Shown one piece after another: positions 12,690 through 24,480 of a stretch of DNA of 64,000 nucleotides (the stretch's first letter is position 1; each line of letters opens with the position of its first letter). This DNA comes from Oxytricha trifallax (lineage: Eukaryota; Ciliophora; Spirotrichea; Sporadotrichida; Oxytrichidae): NCBI GenBank assembly GCA_000711775.1, contig ARYC01000208.1, forward strand, positions 34,432-98,431, read 5' to 3'. Made by a program: the position numbers and the translations under genes. Below the pieces are notes generated by a model. The model was not told the origin of the DNA, did not search any database, and saw only the letters and a program-made list of their open reading frames with translations.

Positions 12690-13941
12690 TCATCGTCTAC
12701 CTATTGTTACTCTTCAGATCTATCTCTTTGTGGTCTACCCCAAGGCATCTGCCACCTTCGTGTTGTCCTCTGAAGCCATCTCTGCCGCCTCAGCACCCTC
12801 CGCAGACACCCCTGCATCCTCTTCTGTAGTTGCCATCGTCATCGTCTCTTCTCTTGCGCCTCTCTGGCTCTCCCTCCTCAATAACACCCTCATTCACGAG
12901 TATCTCCTCTCCCCCTTGACTTATTCATCAGCTGGAGGCTGGTCTCCACATTGGGCATCTCGCCATTTTTGTCAAACCAGTATTTCAGGGGAATTCACGG
13001 GAAGATCTTTGACTGGGGGGCGGCCAGAGGCACTACTCGATTCTCCATGTTTGTCTCTACGGAAATGGGGTCTCCGACTTAAACAAGTGTCCCAGAGGCC
13101 GAGATAAGTGAGCATCTTTGTTTGGAGGAAGCATCCTATGGCAGTGAGCGAGCGCCCTGAGACCCATTACCTTGGCAGTTGGAACGATGATGATGATCTC
13201 CTAGACAATATACCTGCAGATCCCTCCAGGCTTCTCCCCTTCCTCTAGTGGCCAGTTCTCTTCCCCGTGTGTGCGGCGTGATGCCCTTGGCGGATTCCAT
13301 TTCTGTTTAGAGGAAATCTTAAGCATGCTTAAAGCTAGCCGTTAAGCAGGCCAGGGAATCTTCATTCAGTCTGCAGCTTTCGAACTGATCGGCACATTCG
13401 TTGAAGGGCACCACTGAGGGCGAGTGACCTGTTTGGGTGAATTCTTATTGAGATGATGTGAACAGGTGTCGACCAATCGTGGATATCTGTCGCTGCTTGT
13501 TGACCATGTACTAGATAGGGCCCCCACCTCTTGCCTTGGGCGCGTCCTATGTAGTAAGTGATTAGTACTAGACTTCTTCCTTAATCTTAAAGTCTCCAAT
13601 GGCCTCCTTCCCCTTCTTGCTGGGCGTCCTCAACGCGAATGTCAGCCGCCTCCTGGCCAGGTGGCACTCCACGGTCTGCTGGATGCGGTCCCGGTGGCAG
13701 TAGATGGTGTGTGGGTCGAGGGTCGACATTAGGCCTAAGATGCTCTTCGTGTTGTGTCCTTGAAGTCTGATGTTCTCCAGCAAGCATGTCATCTTGGGGG
13801 CCAGCACTGACCAGCTCATCGTTGGCTCTTGCTGATGGTAAATATCCACCCCTGGGGCAGCACGGAGGGCGACAGCTGTACTGATGGCGAGGCTGGGTAT
13901 TGATTGTGGTCGTCCATTGGGTGTGAGTAGGGTTCTTGCAT
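12690..13941 (-). CDS. GC-rich gene on the minus strand, broken frame
   Basis: This block is strikingly GC-rich in an AT-rich window. With TAA/TAG as Gln, one frame runs from near 13850 to a TGA at 12995-12997 and on to a TGA at 12890-12892 without other stops. Segments include LLENIRLQGHNTKSILGL, TLDPHTIYCHRDRIQQT and VGDPISVETNMENRVVPL, then IPLKYWFDKNGEMPNVET after the TGA. The likely N-terminus (Met 13941, MQEPYSHPMDD) joins only if one extra G is assumed in the G-run near 13853, and the acidic C-terminal part (EEGEPERRKRRDDDD) only with one extra G near 12915. A second frame through 13.0-13.2 kb is also open and aligns with 44.70-44.75 kb (NKDAHLSRPLGH versus NNDIHLSRLPEE). Function unknown. 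Confidence 0.45.
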
Positions 13942-14053
13942 AAGCTGGCTCTAGAGATACTGTTAGGAATAATTTTTAAGTTTGATTAATAATATTAAAA
14001 GGCTTAAATACTGACCCTGTATATTTGGTAGCTTTCTGTTTTGTGATAGAGGG

Positions 14054-14055
<2 letters not shown>

Positions 14056-14140
<85 letters not shown>
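14056..14140. repeat. (TA)n microsatellite
   Basis: Long alternating TA run with a short interruption (TATAATATATAATTATATA) near its centre. It produces an artefactual Ile/Tyr-rich frame on the minus strand, which is not reported as a gene. Confidence 0.9.
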
Positions 14141-14144
<4 letters not shown>

Positions 14145-14401
14145 TCTGTGTAATAAATAGAAAGCAACCAAATTCCTATAATAATTATTAATTAATTCAA
14201 ATTTAAATTTAAAATCTACAACTTTCAAATTCGAAATAAATTCATACTTTTACATAATTAGAGAATCACCCAAAATTTTATAATAATTTCCTAAGTGGAT
14301 CAACTTTAGTTACTAAGGAATCACCCAAGTTTTGAATTATATACGAATAATATAATACTATTCATAAACTCAAAACATTATTAGATAAATATGAAGGTAA
14401 T

Positions 14402-14821
14402 ATTGTAAGAATACATTTGATTTGGGAAAAATATAATAAATTAAATTAAAATAATATGAAATTCGTAGCAGTTAAATTTCTGGAAACCTATACAATATGG
14501 TACTTGTTCGATAGAGAATTCAAATTTAGCTGGACTTTACTAATGGCGGTACCCCTCTATCGCATCGTAGAAGAGAGATAACTCGACTTTAATTTTTTGT
14601 GGTTTGTTTAGTTGATTTTAATACTCAAATTAAAGTCGAGTTATCTCTCTTCTAACGATGCGATAGAGGGGTACCGCCAACAGTAAAGTCCAGCTGAATT
14701 TGAATTCTCTATCGAACAAGTACTATTTGTCTAGGTTTCCAGAAAGTTAACTGCCACGAATTTCATATTATTTTAATTTAATATATTTTATTTTTCCCAA
14801 ATCAAATGTATTCCTACAATT
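14402..14821. mobile_element. Foldback element, family A, copy 1
   Basis: Nearly perfect palindrome. The arms (about 14402-14595 and 14627-14821) begin TATTGTAAGAATACATTTGA with a following GGGAAA, and contain GGTACTTGTTCGATA, CAGCTGGACTTTACT-like and GATAACTCGACTTTAATT blocks; the loop is about 30 bp. The same ends and inner blocks occur at 34968-35370 and at 20472-22076. No coding capacity. Probably a non-autonomous element moved in trans. Confidence 0.85.
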
Positions 14822-15139
14822 ATAGCGCCAAGTCTCAACAAAGTAAGATCTTCTAATTATAACTAATACTTAAGTCGGCACCAAGGCCGAAAATTTTTTA
14901 CAAAACCCAGCCCTTAAATCCCTTAACCCATATAATTTGAGATATAAGTAAAAACTATCCAATAAAAATCAAACACAGATATTGAATTAATATATAAAGT
15001 TTTCAAAGACCTAATATATAAAATTAATTTTATCATAAAGATTCTTCCAAATATTTAATATGGAATAACTAAAGGTAAATATCAAACGGTATCTAGTCTG
15101 CAATTCCAGAGATTATATGTAAAATCTCTTCACAATTCT

Positions 15140-15953
15140 CTTTACAGATTACGAAGCCCATGAAGATCTCAAAAGAACACATACGATTCACAGTATACGA
15201 GGAAAATAGCTACTATGACTACACCTACCTCAGAAATTAACCAGACAATAGAACCAACTCAGATTTTTGACAGAGAAAGAGTTTACTTAATGCAGATAAA
15301 ATCAAACAGAGAACAAGGAAAATATTTTAAGTTTAAATTAAATGTCAAACTGAAGTGAAAATCGGAGAGATATAGAACAAATCAGTTGAAATAAAAAAAA
15401 ATTAATATAAAGCGGTTTGTCCCTTATAAGCTAATATACTTAATTTTATGAGCGGGGGTCCCAAGAGACCTCAATATACATAAGGCAAGACTTGAAACTA
15501 TTTCCAGTTAGATACCTCAAGAAGATCTCTACGACATAGACTAAATAGTCTTCCAAACTTACTACATAAAATACAAATATTATAAGATCAAAGAAAATAC
15601 AAAGAAGAAGACCTGCTGTACAAAAATCTTTTCCCAATCAAGCTAAATACAAAATTTGCAAATACCTTTTCAATGGTGCTCACAGGCTGAATGTTTACAA
15701 CAAAGACAACACCTACTATTAAAAGACAACCAACATACATTTCAGACATCGCATGTGCGAACTAGCAGAGGGATTATTAATATTACAAACAGTATTATTT
15801 GTTATCCTGATGTATTAATCACTTAATATATTTACAGATCATGATTGCAATTATTATAATTATAAAATAATAATTTTTCTTTCTGTAATTAGATTAAGAA
15901 CTACTAATGTATTATATAAAGATAATTAAAAAAAATAAAATTTTTGTTTCTGA
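15140..15953 (+). CDS. Possible coding islands, frame uncertain
   Basis: Two patches richer in GC than their flanks. The first (about 15146-15350) reads MKISKEHIRFTVYEENSYYD, then after a frame change RERVYLMQIKSNREQGKYF. The second (15446-15953) is open in one frame with no TGA; it includes HFRHRMCELAEGL followed by a hydrophobic run (LLILQTVLFVILMY). Two other frames of the second patch are also largely open, so the assignment is uncertain. No family recognised. Confidence 0.28.
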
Positions 15954-16320
15954 TATCCTTAAATTTTATAATATTTTAACTTTTCCCAAATTTCACAATT
16001 TTTTATTAAGGTTTTAATAATTATAAAATTTAGTTTAGGATTCAAAAGTTTTTATTAATTAATATTTGTCTTTTGAGAAACAGCAAAAAATTTACTTTAT
16101 TAAGTCTACCGATAATAATATTTTTTCGGATAATACGAGTTTTTATCTTCTCATTTTTCTTCAATTTTATACTTCTTTTAAAGAATATCATAATAACTCT
16201 TTAAGGATTTGAGAGATTTAATTAGTTAGTTTAATGAGTACTGAATTTATAATTTAAGATGCAGGAAAAATATATATAAATTGGTCTAATTAAATTATAT
16301 TTTAATAAAATATAAATCCC

Positions 16321-16359
16321 CTCAACCGTCAGCACTTTTAATAAGTGCTGACGTTTGAG
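16321..16359. repeat. Perfect short hairpin
   Basis: CGTCAGCACTT and its reverse complement are separated by TTAAT; the stem is extended by imperfect CTCAA/TTTGAG pairs. A related single arm occurs near 10790. It stands alone in AT-rich DNA. It could be a remnant of a small inverted-repeat element. Confidence 0.7.
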
Positions 16360-16744
16360 ATAATTAATAATATACGCTTTATTTTATAGTTTAAAACATA
16401 AAACCTAAAATGATTATCATCGATAATTTATTTATCAAGCCTGTTAATAATTTATTCAAAATTTGCAAATCGGCATAGCTTTCATAAAATATCTTGTTTA
16501 CCTAAAAATTGGTTTTATAAAGTTAGAGATTGAAAAATCAGGTATAATATTACAGGATAGAGAAATGAATATAATTACGAGAAGAAGAGTCTATTTCTAT
16601 GATAAAAATTAGAATTAAAATGGAAATTAATGTGAAGTACTTCTCATAAATTGAAACTTAGCAAAAGCTTCTTAATTATAGTTTCGCTAAATCTACCCTT
16701 ATCTCACACATCGTATTATAAATACTAGAGTCGTTTCTGTGTAT

Positions 16745-17660
16745 AAAAAGTATCTATACAGCGATAGGAGGAAAAAGAAATGCAAAGAACATTAATCCAA
16801 CTGAAATGAAAAAATCTAAGTGCCAACAAATGCAACCTCCGCTACTAACAATAATAAGAAACTGCTTAACAACCAAGAAGGGAACTTAGCATGGACCGAA
16901 GGACGATAAGAATAATAACCTCGAAATAATGAAGATCTGATATAAAAATAGGAGTGGAAGCAAAGTTGAATCAAAGTAATATATTATCAAACTAAAGAAT
17001 TTTTGCCTCAATTATGTATTTCTTATATTATAATTACCTTGAGTTCTTAACTATCTATCTGTATATATGTATTTAATTGTAAAATTTATTATTGTTATGA
17101 AGTTATTTTAATTATATTAAAGTTTTAATACATTTAATTAATGTAGAGTTGGGAAATATGGGAGGAATGCATTCATTTTCGCCAATGGTATGATTAATAG
17201 CAATCACAGACTTAAAGAAAGATACTGCAGTAGTAGACAAAGAACATGCACCCCAGGGGAAAGCTTAGCAATGAGTGACAGCTCTAAGCTGGGTTCAAAA
17301 GTTTATATCTTAAAATACTTTAATTTTAAGAAAGGTGATGTCTGATTTGTAATGGGAATAAATTGAACTTAAGGAAGATCTCCTACAAAAATCAACAAAA
17401 TTAATTGTTGATAATGAAGAAATTAGCAAACAAGAAAATTAGAACTTTAGCCGAATATGATTGTTCAAATGATATCGATATGATAAGTACAGCTTAAGAG
17501 TGTTAAACTAAAAGCTAGGATGCAGCCCCCATTGAGATTACTTACTCTGATTAGCTGGATCTGAAGTGTCTTATCTTTGACGACATCAGTGGCATACTCA
17601 TCAACAAAGGTTGCAAGACTGATAATGTGATGGCGCTCAATTTTTATTAAATTTACTATA
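16745..17660 (+). CDS. Multi-segment coding region, unidentified
   Basis: Three plus-strand segments in a GC-enriched stretch. Segment 1 (about 16748-16940) includes KKSKCQQMQPPLLTIIRN. Segment 2 (about 17145-17345) includes VGKYGRNAFIFANGMINSNH and RTCTPGESLAMSDSSKLG. Segment 3 (about 17345-17655) includes KKIRTLAEYDCSNDIDMIST and LDLKCLIFDDISGILINKG. The frame changes between segments 2 and 3 near 17340, where the DNA has several GT and AG dinucleotides but no junction I could prove. No known domain recognised. Segment 3 is the best supported by composition. Confidence 0.42.
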
Positions 17661-18788
17661 TTTATTTAAAGTTTAGAATTTTAGCTTTAATTAAATTTGC
17701 ATTAAGTGATGCACTTTTACTACTACTGTTTTTAAAGTTTTAATAATTAAAATAAAATGAATTTGTCCCTATCAATTTGAAATCCTTTTTTTAATTTCAA
17801 TTTTATTGTACTAATTTTATTTTTGACTGTGGATTAATCAAACCTTGTTTTATAAGTGCTAGATTATATTATATATAATAAAAATATTCATTTTTCGATA
17901 CTAAATTATTAAATGACGTTCCTACTTCAATGTATTGGGAAACATTTAAGATATACTCGGGTATTTTGATTTTATTTTCTTATTTTAATGGTTTAACATT
18001 TTTTTTTCAAGTTTTGGAATTACGATGGGATTTAATTAATTATTTTCCCCTAATATTATTCAAACAATAATAAGTAAATTTAAATTATATGCAATGATTA
18101 AAAAATAAAAATTTTGCTTATATATAATATTGGTTCCATTTTAAAAGTATTTATAAAATTATCAATTCTTATTAAACTTAATTTATACATACTTATATAG
18201 TAAATGGATATCATGATAATGTAAGATTTACTTCTCGTAAATATAATAATAACTTCTACATTACATTAAATAATGGGATAGTTGGTATTAGCAATATTAA
18301 TAATATCATTTCTTGAAAATAATAAATTCTCAATTAAATTTCATAAATTTAAGATATCGAAATGTATAATATATTGAATAATAATAATAATAAGAAATTG
18401 ATAACAATAATAAATCAAATTGGAAGATTCTTTAAACGAAGTTGAAGTAGGAATAAATTATCAAAAATTATGTAAGTAAAATTTCAGATATATATCTTTA
18501 TTTTCATTTTTAGCAATACTACAAAGTATTGTTAGAGAGAGGACGACTTTTTAGAAAGCAAAACAATACTAAAATATAAAAAGATAACAGATTGAGATGT
18601 ATACGATGAGGAGTAGAAAGATGACAAGACTGTTCTGTTAAACCGATATCTTTATATAAGTAAATCCAAAAAGTTCATTAAATAATAAAATTTGATTTTA
18701 AATTGAATTTTTCCAATTATTTTTAGCTTATAATTAAAAATGAATTTAAAATAATTCAATAAAATATTATCAATCCATTTGAAAAAGA

Positions 18789-19077
18789 CAATAATCGGGA
18801 ACACCTCCAAATCTTTGATTGAAAGTTGTGAAACAAGAAAATATGATGATAAATAAAAATATATCCCATCATCACAAAATACAATACTTCAATAAACCAT
18901 GTTCAGCAATTGAAATCTGACCGAAACATACCTTATTTTTTTACTACGCCCTAAATTAAAAAGTTAGATACACTTAATTATGACGTAAGGCCTTAAAATA
19001 TGCACTATATGCTATTGAAATAGAGGGTCACGGAAAATCATGAGTTGACTTGGAATTAAGCAATCCACTAAATTTGA
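18789..19077 (+). CDS. Unidentified exon or gene fragment
   Basis: Open frame 18850-19077 (YFFTTPQIKKLDTLNYDVR, then LLKQRVTENHELTWNQAIH). A preceding segment in another frame (TSKSLIESCETRKYDDK) suggests a break near 18850. The composition differs from the AT-rich flanks. No family recognised. Confidence 0.33.
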
Positions 19078-19519
19078 GCTCCTAAGCAAGAGTGTAATAT
19101 CGGAACATAATATAGAATACAATTTTATCTTAAGTCAATTTACTATCATTATACGTCATTGCATCCGTAAAGATTTTGAATATTTAAGCCTTTTATTTAA
19201 ATTAAATCAGAAATTCACTTTTATCATTTATAATATTTACACAAATTTATCATTTTTGTTAACCTATCTTTTTTGTTAATGGCATTAGAGAAATATTTTC
19301 GAGTTTTTCTCTATTACCTTGCATTTTTTTAATTCTATTCATTAATTACTTATATCTTGTCTATTTATTAACGTATTATTTTCTTTCTTATAACAATAAA
19401 GTTGTTTGAAATTTTGTATGTTAGTAAATATTAATACACTTTACTTAATAGTCAATATTTTTTTCATTATATATGATGAGTATGAAAAATAAATAAATTA
19501 TTTTCTGCATTATTAATTA

Positions 19520-19992
19520 TCAAACATGGAGAAAAATTGTAAGAGAAGCTGAATATGTGGGAAATGTGAGTGCATCATTAAACTGTTTAAAGTGTGTAGG
19601 TAGAGGACATTGGTAGGATATTAAGGAGTATGATGCTACACTTTAAAACTGGGTTAGATGATTTGAACAGAGTGGGGTCTCAAAATATTATATAGACGGC
19701 AAATAGCATCATGAACACAAGAAAATGTTTAAGTATCGCCTCCTCATGCGCCCAAATATTATTATTCACGAGTTCAGATTATAAGCCGCTTGCCTCAAGA
19801 ACAAACGAATGCACTCAAATTCTTTGTGTCTTATCAGAAGCATTTCTCATCAACAGCTGTCACACCGAGCTGATTCAAGTCTACTTTTTTAGGGCATATC
19901 ATTTTTTAAGAAGGCCGCGATTGTAAACTCACTTTGCTCGTTAGGCGTTTCAAGCTGGAAAAAGAGTGAAACATCGCTAGTGTAGTTTATGA
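19520..19992 (+). CDS. Zinc-knuckle-like fragment plus Cys-rich frame
   Basis: A first frame near 19545-19650 contains CLKCVGRGHW, the C-x2-C-x4-H start of a CCHC zinc knuckle, but the final Cys is absent. A second frame from Met at 19711 to TGA 19990-19992 gives about 93 residues rich in Cys and basic residues at the end (ARQAFQAGKRVKHRQC). Whether the two belong to one gene is unknown. CCHC knuckles are common in retro-element and transposon accessory proteins, which would suit this window. Confidence 0.3.
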
Positions 19993-20952
19993 TTAGAAAT
20001 ATGGCATTCAACTAATTGCCCCAATTAAGTTTGAGTTATAATTATACAGGCTTATTTTTCTAAGCAAAGTCTTTCGACTTGAGCTGATAAATTAATATTT
20101 CTCATATACACTTGCGCAATTTAAAGACTTGCATATGAATTTAAGTATTGAGGTTACTCTCATCTTCTCACCAGCTTAAAATAGCTATATGAAAAATATA
20201 TTGCCCTAATATCTATTGAGGTTTAAATCGCAATGCCATTGACTTACTCAAGTTTAACTTGGGATAATTGATAATTTAGGAAACAATTTATTTATTTTTC
20301 ATATTAATCATATTTAAATAAAATTTTTATTAAATTTTATTTGATTATTGAGTGATACTTAAAATAAAAGGTATTAAATTTTAAAAATCAAAATCCAATG
20401 ATTTTAAATAAAGCTTATTTAATAAGTTCAAACTTTTTCAGTTAACTTAAGTTATAATTATTCATTTTTTAGAATTTGAGAAAATATTATTAAATAAATT
20501 ATTTTTAATTAAATTATTGGCAGTTACAGTTGGCCAATTTAACGATCGTTGCCTATTCTAAAGTGAATTCAAAATAAGCTGGACTTTACTGTTGGTGGTA
20601 AAATTACACCTCATCCCTGGTGCGAGATAACTTTACTTTAATTAGAAAAAATTGTAAATTCGGCCAAATATAAGAATTCTAAATATTCAAAATGATTAAA
20701 ACCGAGATATATAATAATCATTGCTAATACTTATAATTATTTATTTAAACTTAATGGAATCTCTAAGTGTATAATTTATTAATACTTGATTCTTCATTAG
20801 GTATGATAGGGATTATTCTGAATTTATGATTGGTTTATATTCATAAAATTGTGTTTCTTAAAGTTTGATTAGTGAAGTTCTAAGTATTCTGAATACTTTT
20901 AGGGCAATGATGCTTTAAAATTTGTTTATTTAATTATTATGTTTTTGGCGAG

Positions 20953-21189
20953 CTACCGTGAAAAAACTGATCGTGGTAGCTCGCCATTTATATTATTTAA
21001 ATTATTATTATTATTCAATATTAAATATTCGCAATAAACCAGTTTGCATTTATTGATAAAAATTATCGTATCATCACTGATTAAATATATTCTCTCTATT
21101 TTTATGTTTACTAATAAAGATCTTAAATTAATCAAATTTGCTTGAAAAATCAAAAATTCATTTACTAGGTATAAGAATTGGACTTTCAT
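20953..21189 (-). CDS. Mirror ORF, left arm of palindrome
   Basis: 78 codons from Met 21189, identical at protein level to the right-arm ORF for 76 residues (MKVQFLYLVNEFLIF..., Asn-run NNNNNLNN near the end). The last codons differ because the inner hairpin sequence (GGCGAGCTACCGTGAAAAAA) is one base different in length in the two arms. No family recognised. It may be a passenger frame without function. Confidence 0.4.
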   Translation of the reverse strand: MKVQFLYLVNEFLIFQANLINLRSLLVNIKIERIYLISDDTIIFINKCKLVYCEYLILNNNNNLNNINGELPRSVFSR

Positions 21190-21357
21190 TTAATTGATAT
21201 GAATTTATAAATATTACAACATTAACTCCTTAATAATTATAATTAAATATAGCCAATACAATTGAATTTTTTTAAAACTCGCTATTTATATGGATTAAAA
21301 CTAATAGAAGTTGTAAACGTATATTTCTAATAATATTTATAAATTCATATCAATTAA

Positions 21358-21618
21358 ATGAAAGTCCAATTCTTATACCTAGTAAATGAATTTTTGATTT
21401 TTCAAGCAAATTTGATTAATTTAAGATCTTTATTAGTAAACATAAAAATAGAGAGAATATATTTAATCAGTGATGATACGATAATTTTTATCAATAAATG
21501 CAAACTGGTTTATTGCGAATATTTAATATTGAATAATAATAATAATTTAAATAATATAAATGGCGAGCTACCACGATCAGTTTTTTTCACGGTAGCTCGC
21601 CAAAAACATAATAATTAA
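21358..21618 (+). CDS. Mirror ORF, right arm of palindrome
   Basis: 86 codons from Met 21358. It matches the left-arm ORF up to the phrase GELPRSVF and then diverges in frame (FTVARQKHNN) because of one extra T. Both ORFs run outward from the loop. With TAA as Gln the frame continues past 21618. Function unknown. Confidence 0.4.
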   Translation: MKVQFLYLVNEFLIFQANLINLRSLLVNIKIERIYLISDDTIIFINKCKLVYCEYLILNNNNNLNNINGELPRSVFFTVARQKHNN

Positions 21619-22076
21619 ATAAACAAATTTTAAAGCATCATTGCCTTAAAAGTATTCAGAATACTTAGAACTTCACTAATCAAACTTTAAGAAACACAAA
21701 TTTTTGAATATAAACCAATCATAAATTCAGAATAATCCCTATCATACCTAATGAAGAATCAAGTATTAATAAATTATACACTTAGAGATTCCATTAAGTT
21801 TAAATAAATAATTATAAGTATTAGCAATGATTATTATATATCTCGGTTTTAATCATTTTGAATATTTAGAATTCTTATATTTGGCCGAATTTACAATTTT
21901 TTCTAATTAAAGTAAAGTTATCTCGCACCAGGGATGAGGTGTAATTTTACCACCAACAGTAAAGTCCAGCTTATTTTGAATTCACTTTAGAATAGGCAAC
22001 GATCGTTAAATTGGCCAACTGTAACTGCCAATAATTTAATTAAAAATAATTTATTTAATAATATTTTCTCAAATTC

Positions 22077-23330
22077 GAATGTATTCCTACAATAATAAAT
22101 AAATTATAAATTACCTATATAGCCTTGAATAAATCACAAAACTTAAAATATAAGAATATTTTAATATCTTAAAATATAAATTATCTAAAATTATTTATCA
22201 ACATTTGTATATATTCATGTGTTAAATTATTCATTCAATTCATATTTTTATAGTATATAATTGAATAACTTATTCTTACAATATTTACTAATCAAGTCAT
22301 CTATTTTTCGGGATTTTACCAATCTTCAGCTTTCTAGCTTTTTATGATTGTCTTTAAGTTAGAAGCTAATATTCTCGCATACAGTTTTGAGAACTTGTCG
22401 GGAACAAATCCAAATCTTAGATTTAAAGTTTTGAAGTATACCAACAAAATGAACATTCTCCTAAATCTTAAAACTCATACTTAATTATCAATTACTTATA
22501 TATATTTTTTTCTTAATAATTATTTTTTTAATAAATTTCCATTAAACTTATATATGTTGGTATAATTGCAATCATTTGCGTCTTTTATTCATTATTTTAT
22601 GAGAATTATGATATTATTCTCGTGATATAATTGTATTCTTAATACACATAGCATACGCATTAAAAGCTTGATTCACCCCATCTGAAAATTATCAATTATG
22701 GGTAATAGGACATTTTTGGTTGAAGGATCTTACTGCGATGTTTTAATCACTAGGAAATTCCCAGAATTGTTTCGTTTTCACTAACTTTAAGGGCTTTCAC
22801 ATTATCAGCAAATATAAGAACTGAAAGTAAAATTGGCTAAGTATGTAAAATCCTTACAAGAAGCTTGGATTACTTCATGATATTGAAGACTTTGATCTGT
22901 GTAATTGAAAACAACTTAAACTTAAGCAATTATAATAGTAGCTATCTATTAACATTCTTGATTAATTAATTTTAAGCTAGAGTAGAATATACTTTCAAAA
23001 TTAAGATATCAAACATATTTGAGTAATGACTTAGTTCATATTTATAACTGTTGATAAATAGAGAACCACTGAATTTGATAGGGCTTGGATGTAATGACGC
23101 ATTTGATTAATTCACGAGTCAATAATTTGTTTCTAAAAGGAGCTAAGAAATTATTTGATTTTAAATATTTAATATATTGTTTGGATATAGAAATTATATA
23201 TAGGTAATTATACATTAAATATAGGATTTATTATGATTATATTATATAAATGAAGAATATTAACTAATATAAAACTTGAATTGAAAATGATAAGAATATC
23301 TTGTTTATCTTAAGTCTCTTTAATTTCTCA
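22077..23330. other. AT-rich spacer
   Basis: Lies between the palindrome and the 7-kb channel unit. A few slightly GC-richer patches (22.3, 22.7-22.9 kb) give no convincing frame. Confidence 0.4.
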
Positions 23331-23758
23331 AATTAATTGAAATTAATATTAATAAAATACATTCAAAATGGGGAAAATGCAAAATAAAAATATAATGTTG
23401 ATTATTTAAATATATAACAGCCACTAATTACATATACTTTCAGATCAATTTATAACCCATTAATGTTAATTTCCTTCTATTTAAATTAGCTTAAAGTTAT
23501 TATTTATATCTACTCACACTTTTTTTATTAAAAACATGGAGGCAGTTTAACTAGTTAATTTCCAAAGCAATTCTTTTATTTCTAATTTCTCCAATTCAAA
23601 TCTCTTTTAGCGCAGTGTCCCAAACAGTCTCAAGTATTTCTGTATAAGTCGATATCTTCAGGATATCTTCAGGGTATCTTCCTTCTGATAACGAGAAGAA
23701 AATTCAAGCACTGAGCCATATATTGCAAGTCATAATGTAATCTTAGCTCAAGGAACAC
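23331..23758. repeat. Left inverted-repeat arm (428 bp)
   Basis: Starts AATTAATTGAAATTAATATT and ends AGCTCAAGGAACAC. Only a handful of mismatches with the right arm are visible by eye. It contains three tandem half-units of the GATATCTTCAG motif at 23651-23682. Confidence 0.9.
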
Positions 23759-23869
23759 CAGTTAAAGCTGAAGATAGTTTAGAAATAGATTACTAAGTTC
23801 AAAATTATAACAACCTTTTTAGAAATACAACTTGAAGGCATTTTTTCAGAAACATCAAAAAGTAGTAAT

Positions 23870-24480
23870 TCTGAAGAAATCTGCTGTGTATTTAAATTTC
23901 ATTAAAAAGGATTTTCTATGATAAAAGATCTCTTTATATTTTCAGTGCAAATAATCCAATTAGATATGCTGTTGTCTGGCTAGTGGATTGGAAGTAAGTT
24001 CTAAATATAGAATTATTGATCTAATCTGATCTGATTCCATTTTTAATCATGTTAATAATCCAAGTAATAAGTAATTTAAATGTAAAATTTTATAGGTATT
24101 TTAAAGCATTCATCCTTTTAATGATTTTAATGAATTCAGCTACTTTTAGTCTTTTATGATTACAATGATAGAGACTCAAGTTTGTAATGGAACTAATTTA
24201 AGGATGGTTTATGACTTTTTTTAACTATAATTTTCGCTCTCGAATGTGCACTTAAGATAGTAGCTTATGGATTTGTAATACACAGGAAGGCATATTTCAG
24301 AGTTGGATGGAATCTTATCGATTTTGCAGTTGTTGTTTCAGGGTAATTTCTAATTATAGAAAATTTTAAACGTTTTATATAGAATTCTTGAAATATTGCC
24401 TGGATCAGTTAGGTTAAAATCCCTAAGGTTTAAAGAGTGTTAAGATCTTTAAGAAGTATTAGCAGGAAGTATTTACAATA
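23870..24480 (+). CDS. Voltage-gated cation channel, N-terminus and domain I S1-S4
   Basis: The reading [20 protein letters not shown] leads into an intron (23994-24095, gtaagt...ttatag), then S1 ([19 protein letters not shown]), the post-S1 loop ([15 protein letters not shown]), S2-S3 ([30 protein letters not shown]) and S4 ([13 protein letters not shown], with regularly spaced Arg). This is the standard layout of four-domain Ca2+/Na+-type channels, which are membrane proteins of ciliary or plasma membrane. Lesions: one extra T in the T-run at about 24159 shifts the frame between S1 and the loop, a TGA sits at the start of S2, and the S3-S4 stretch needs another shift. After S4 the sequence turns into beta-helix coding instead of the S4-S5 linker. 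Confidence 0.85.
23994..24095 (+). other. Spliceosomal intron (102 nt) in channel gene
   Basis: GTAAGT donor and TTTATAG acceptor; removing it joins ...LVDWK to YFKAFILL in frame at the expected approach to S1. Confidence 0.8.

Larger units (their letters stand above)
20472..22076. mobile_element. 1.6-kb palindromic foldback element, family A
   Basis: Arms of about 745 bp (20472-21216 and 21331-22076) are inverted copies with very few differences, around a 114-bp loop. The right end carries the family A terminus (GAATGTATTCCTACAATA); the left outer terminus is missing or altered. Inner blocks include GCTGGACTTTACTGTTGG and CAACGATCGTTAAATTGG. Each arm contains the same open frame, so the element encodes it twice in opposite directions. 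Confidence 0.88.

Noticed and set aside
12730-13107. Plus-strand 125-codon frame in the GC-rich island
   Set aside because: It is the complement of a longer minus-strand frame that needs Gln at TAA/TAG and has a paralogous segment at 44.7 kb; Ser/Pro/Leu-rich shadow composition.
14004-14228. Minus-strand 74-codon Ile/Tyr-rich frame
   Set aside because: Produced by translation of the (TA)n microsatellite.
17200-17300. Possible tRNA (GGTTCAAA-like T-arm)
   Set aside because: No matching acceptor stem or anticodon arm could be folded; the stretch is better explained as coding.
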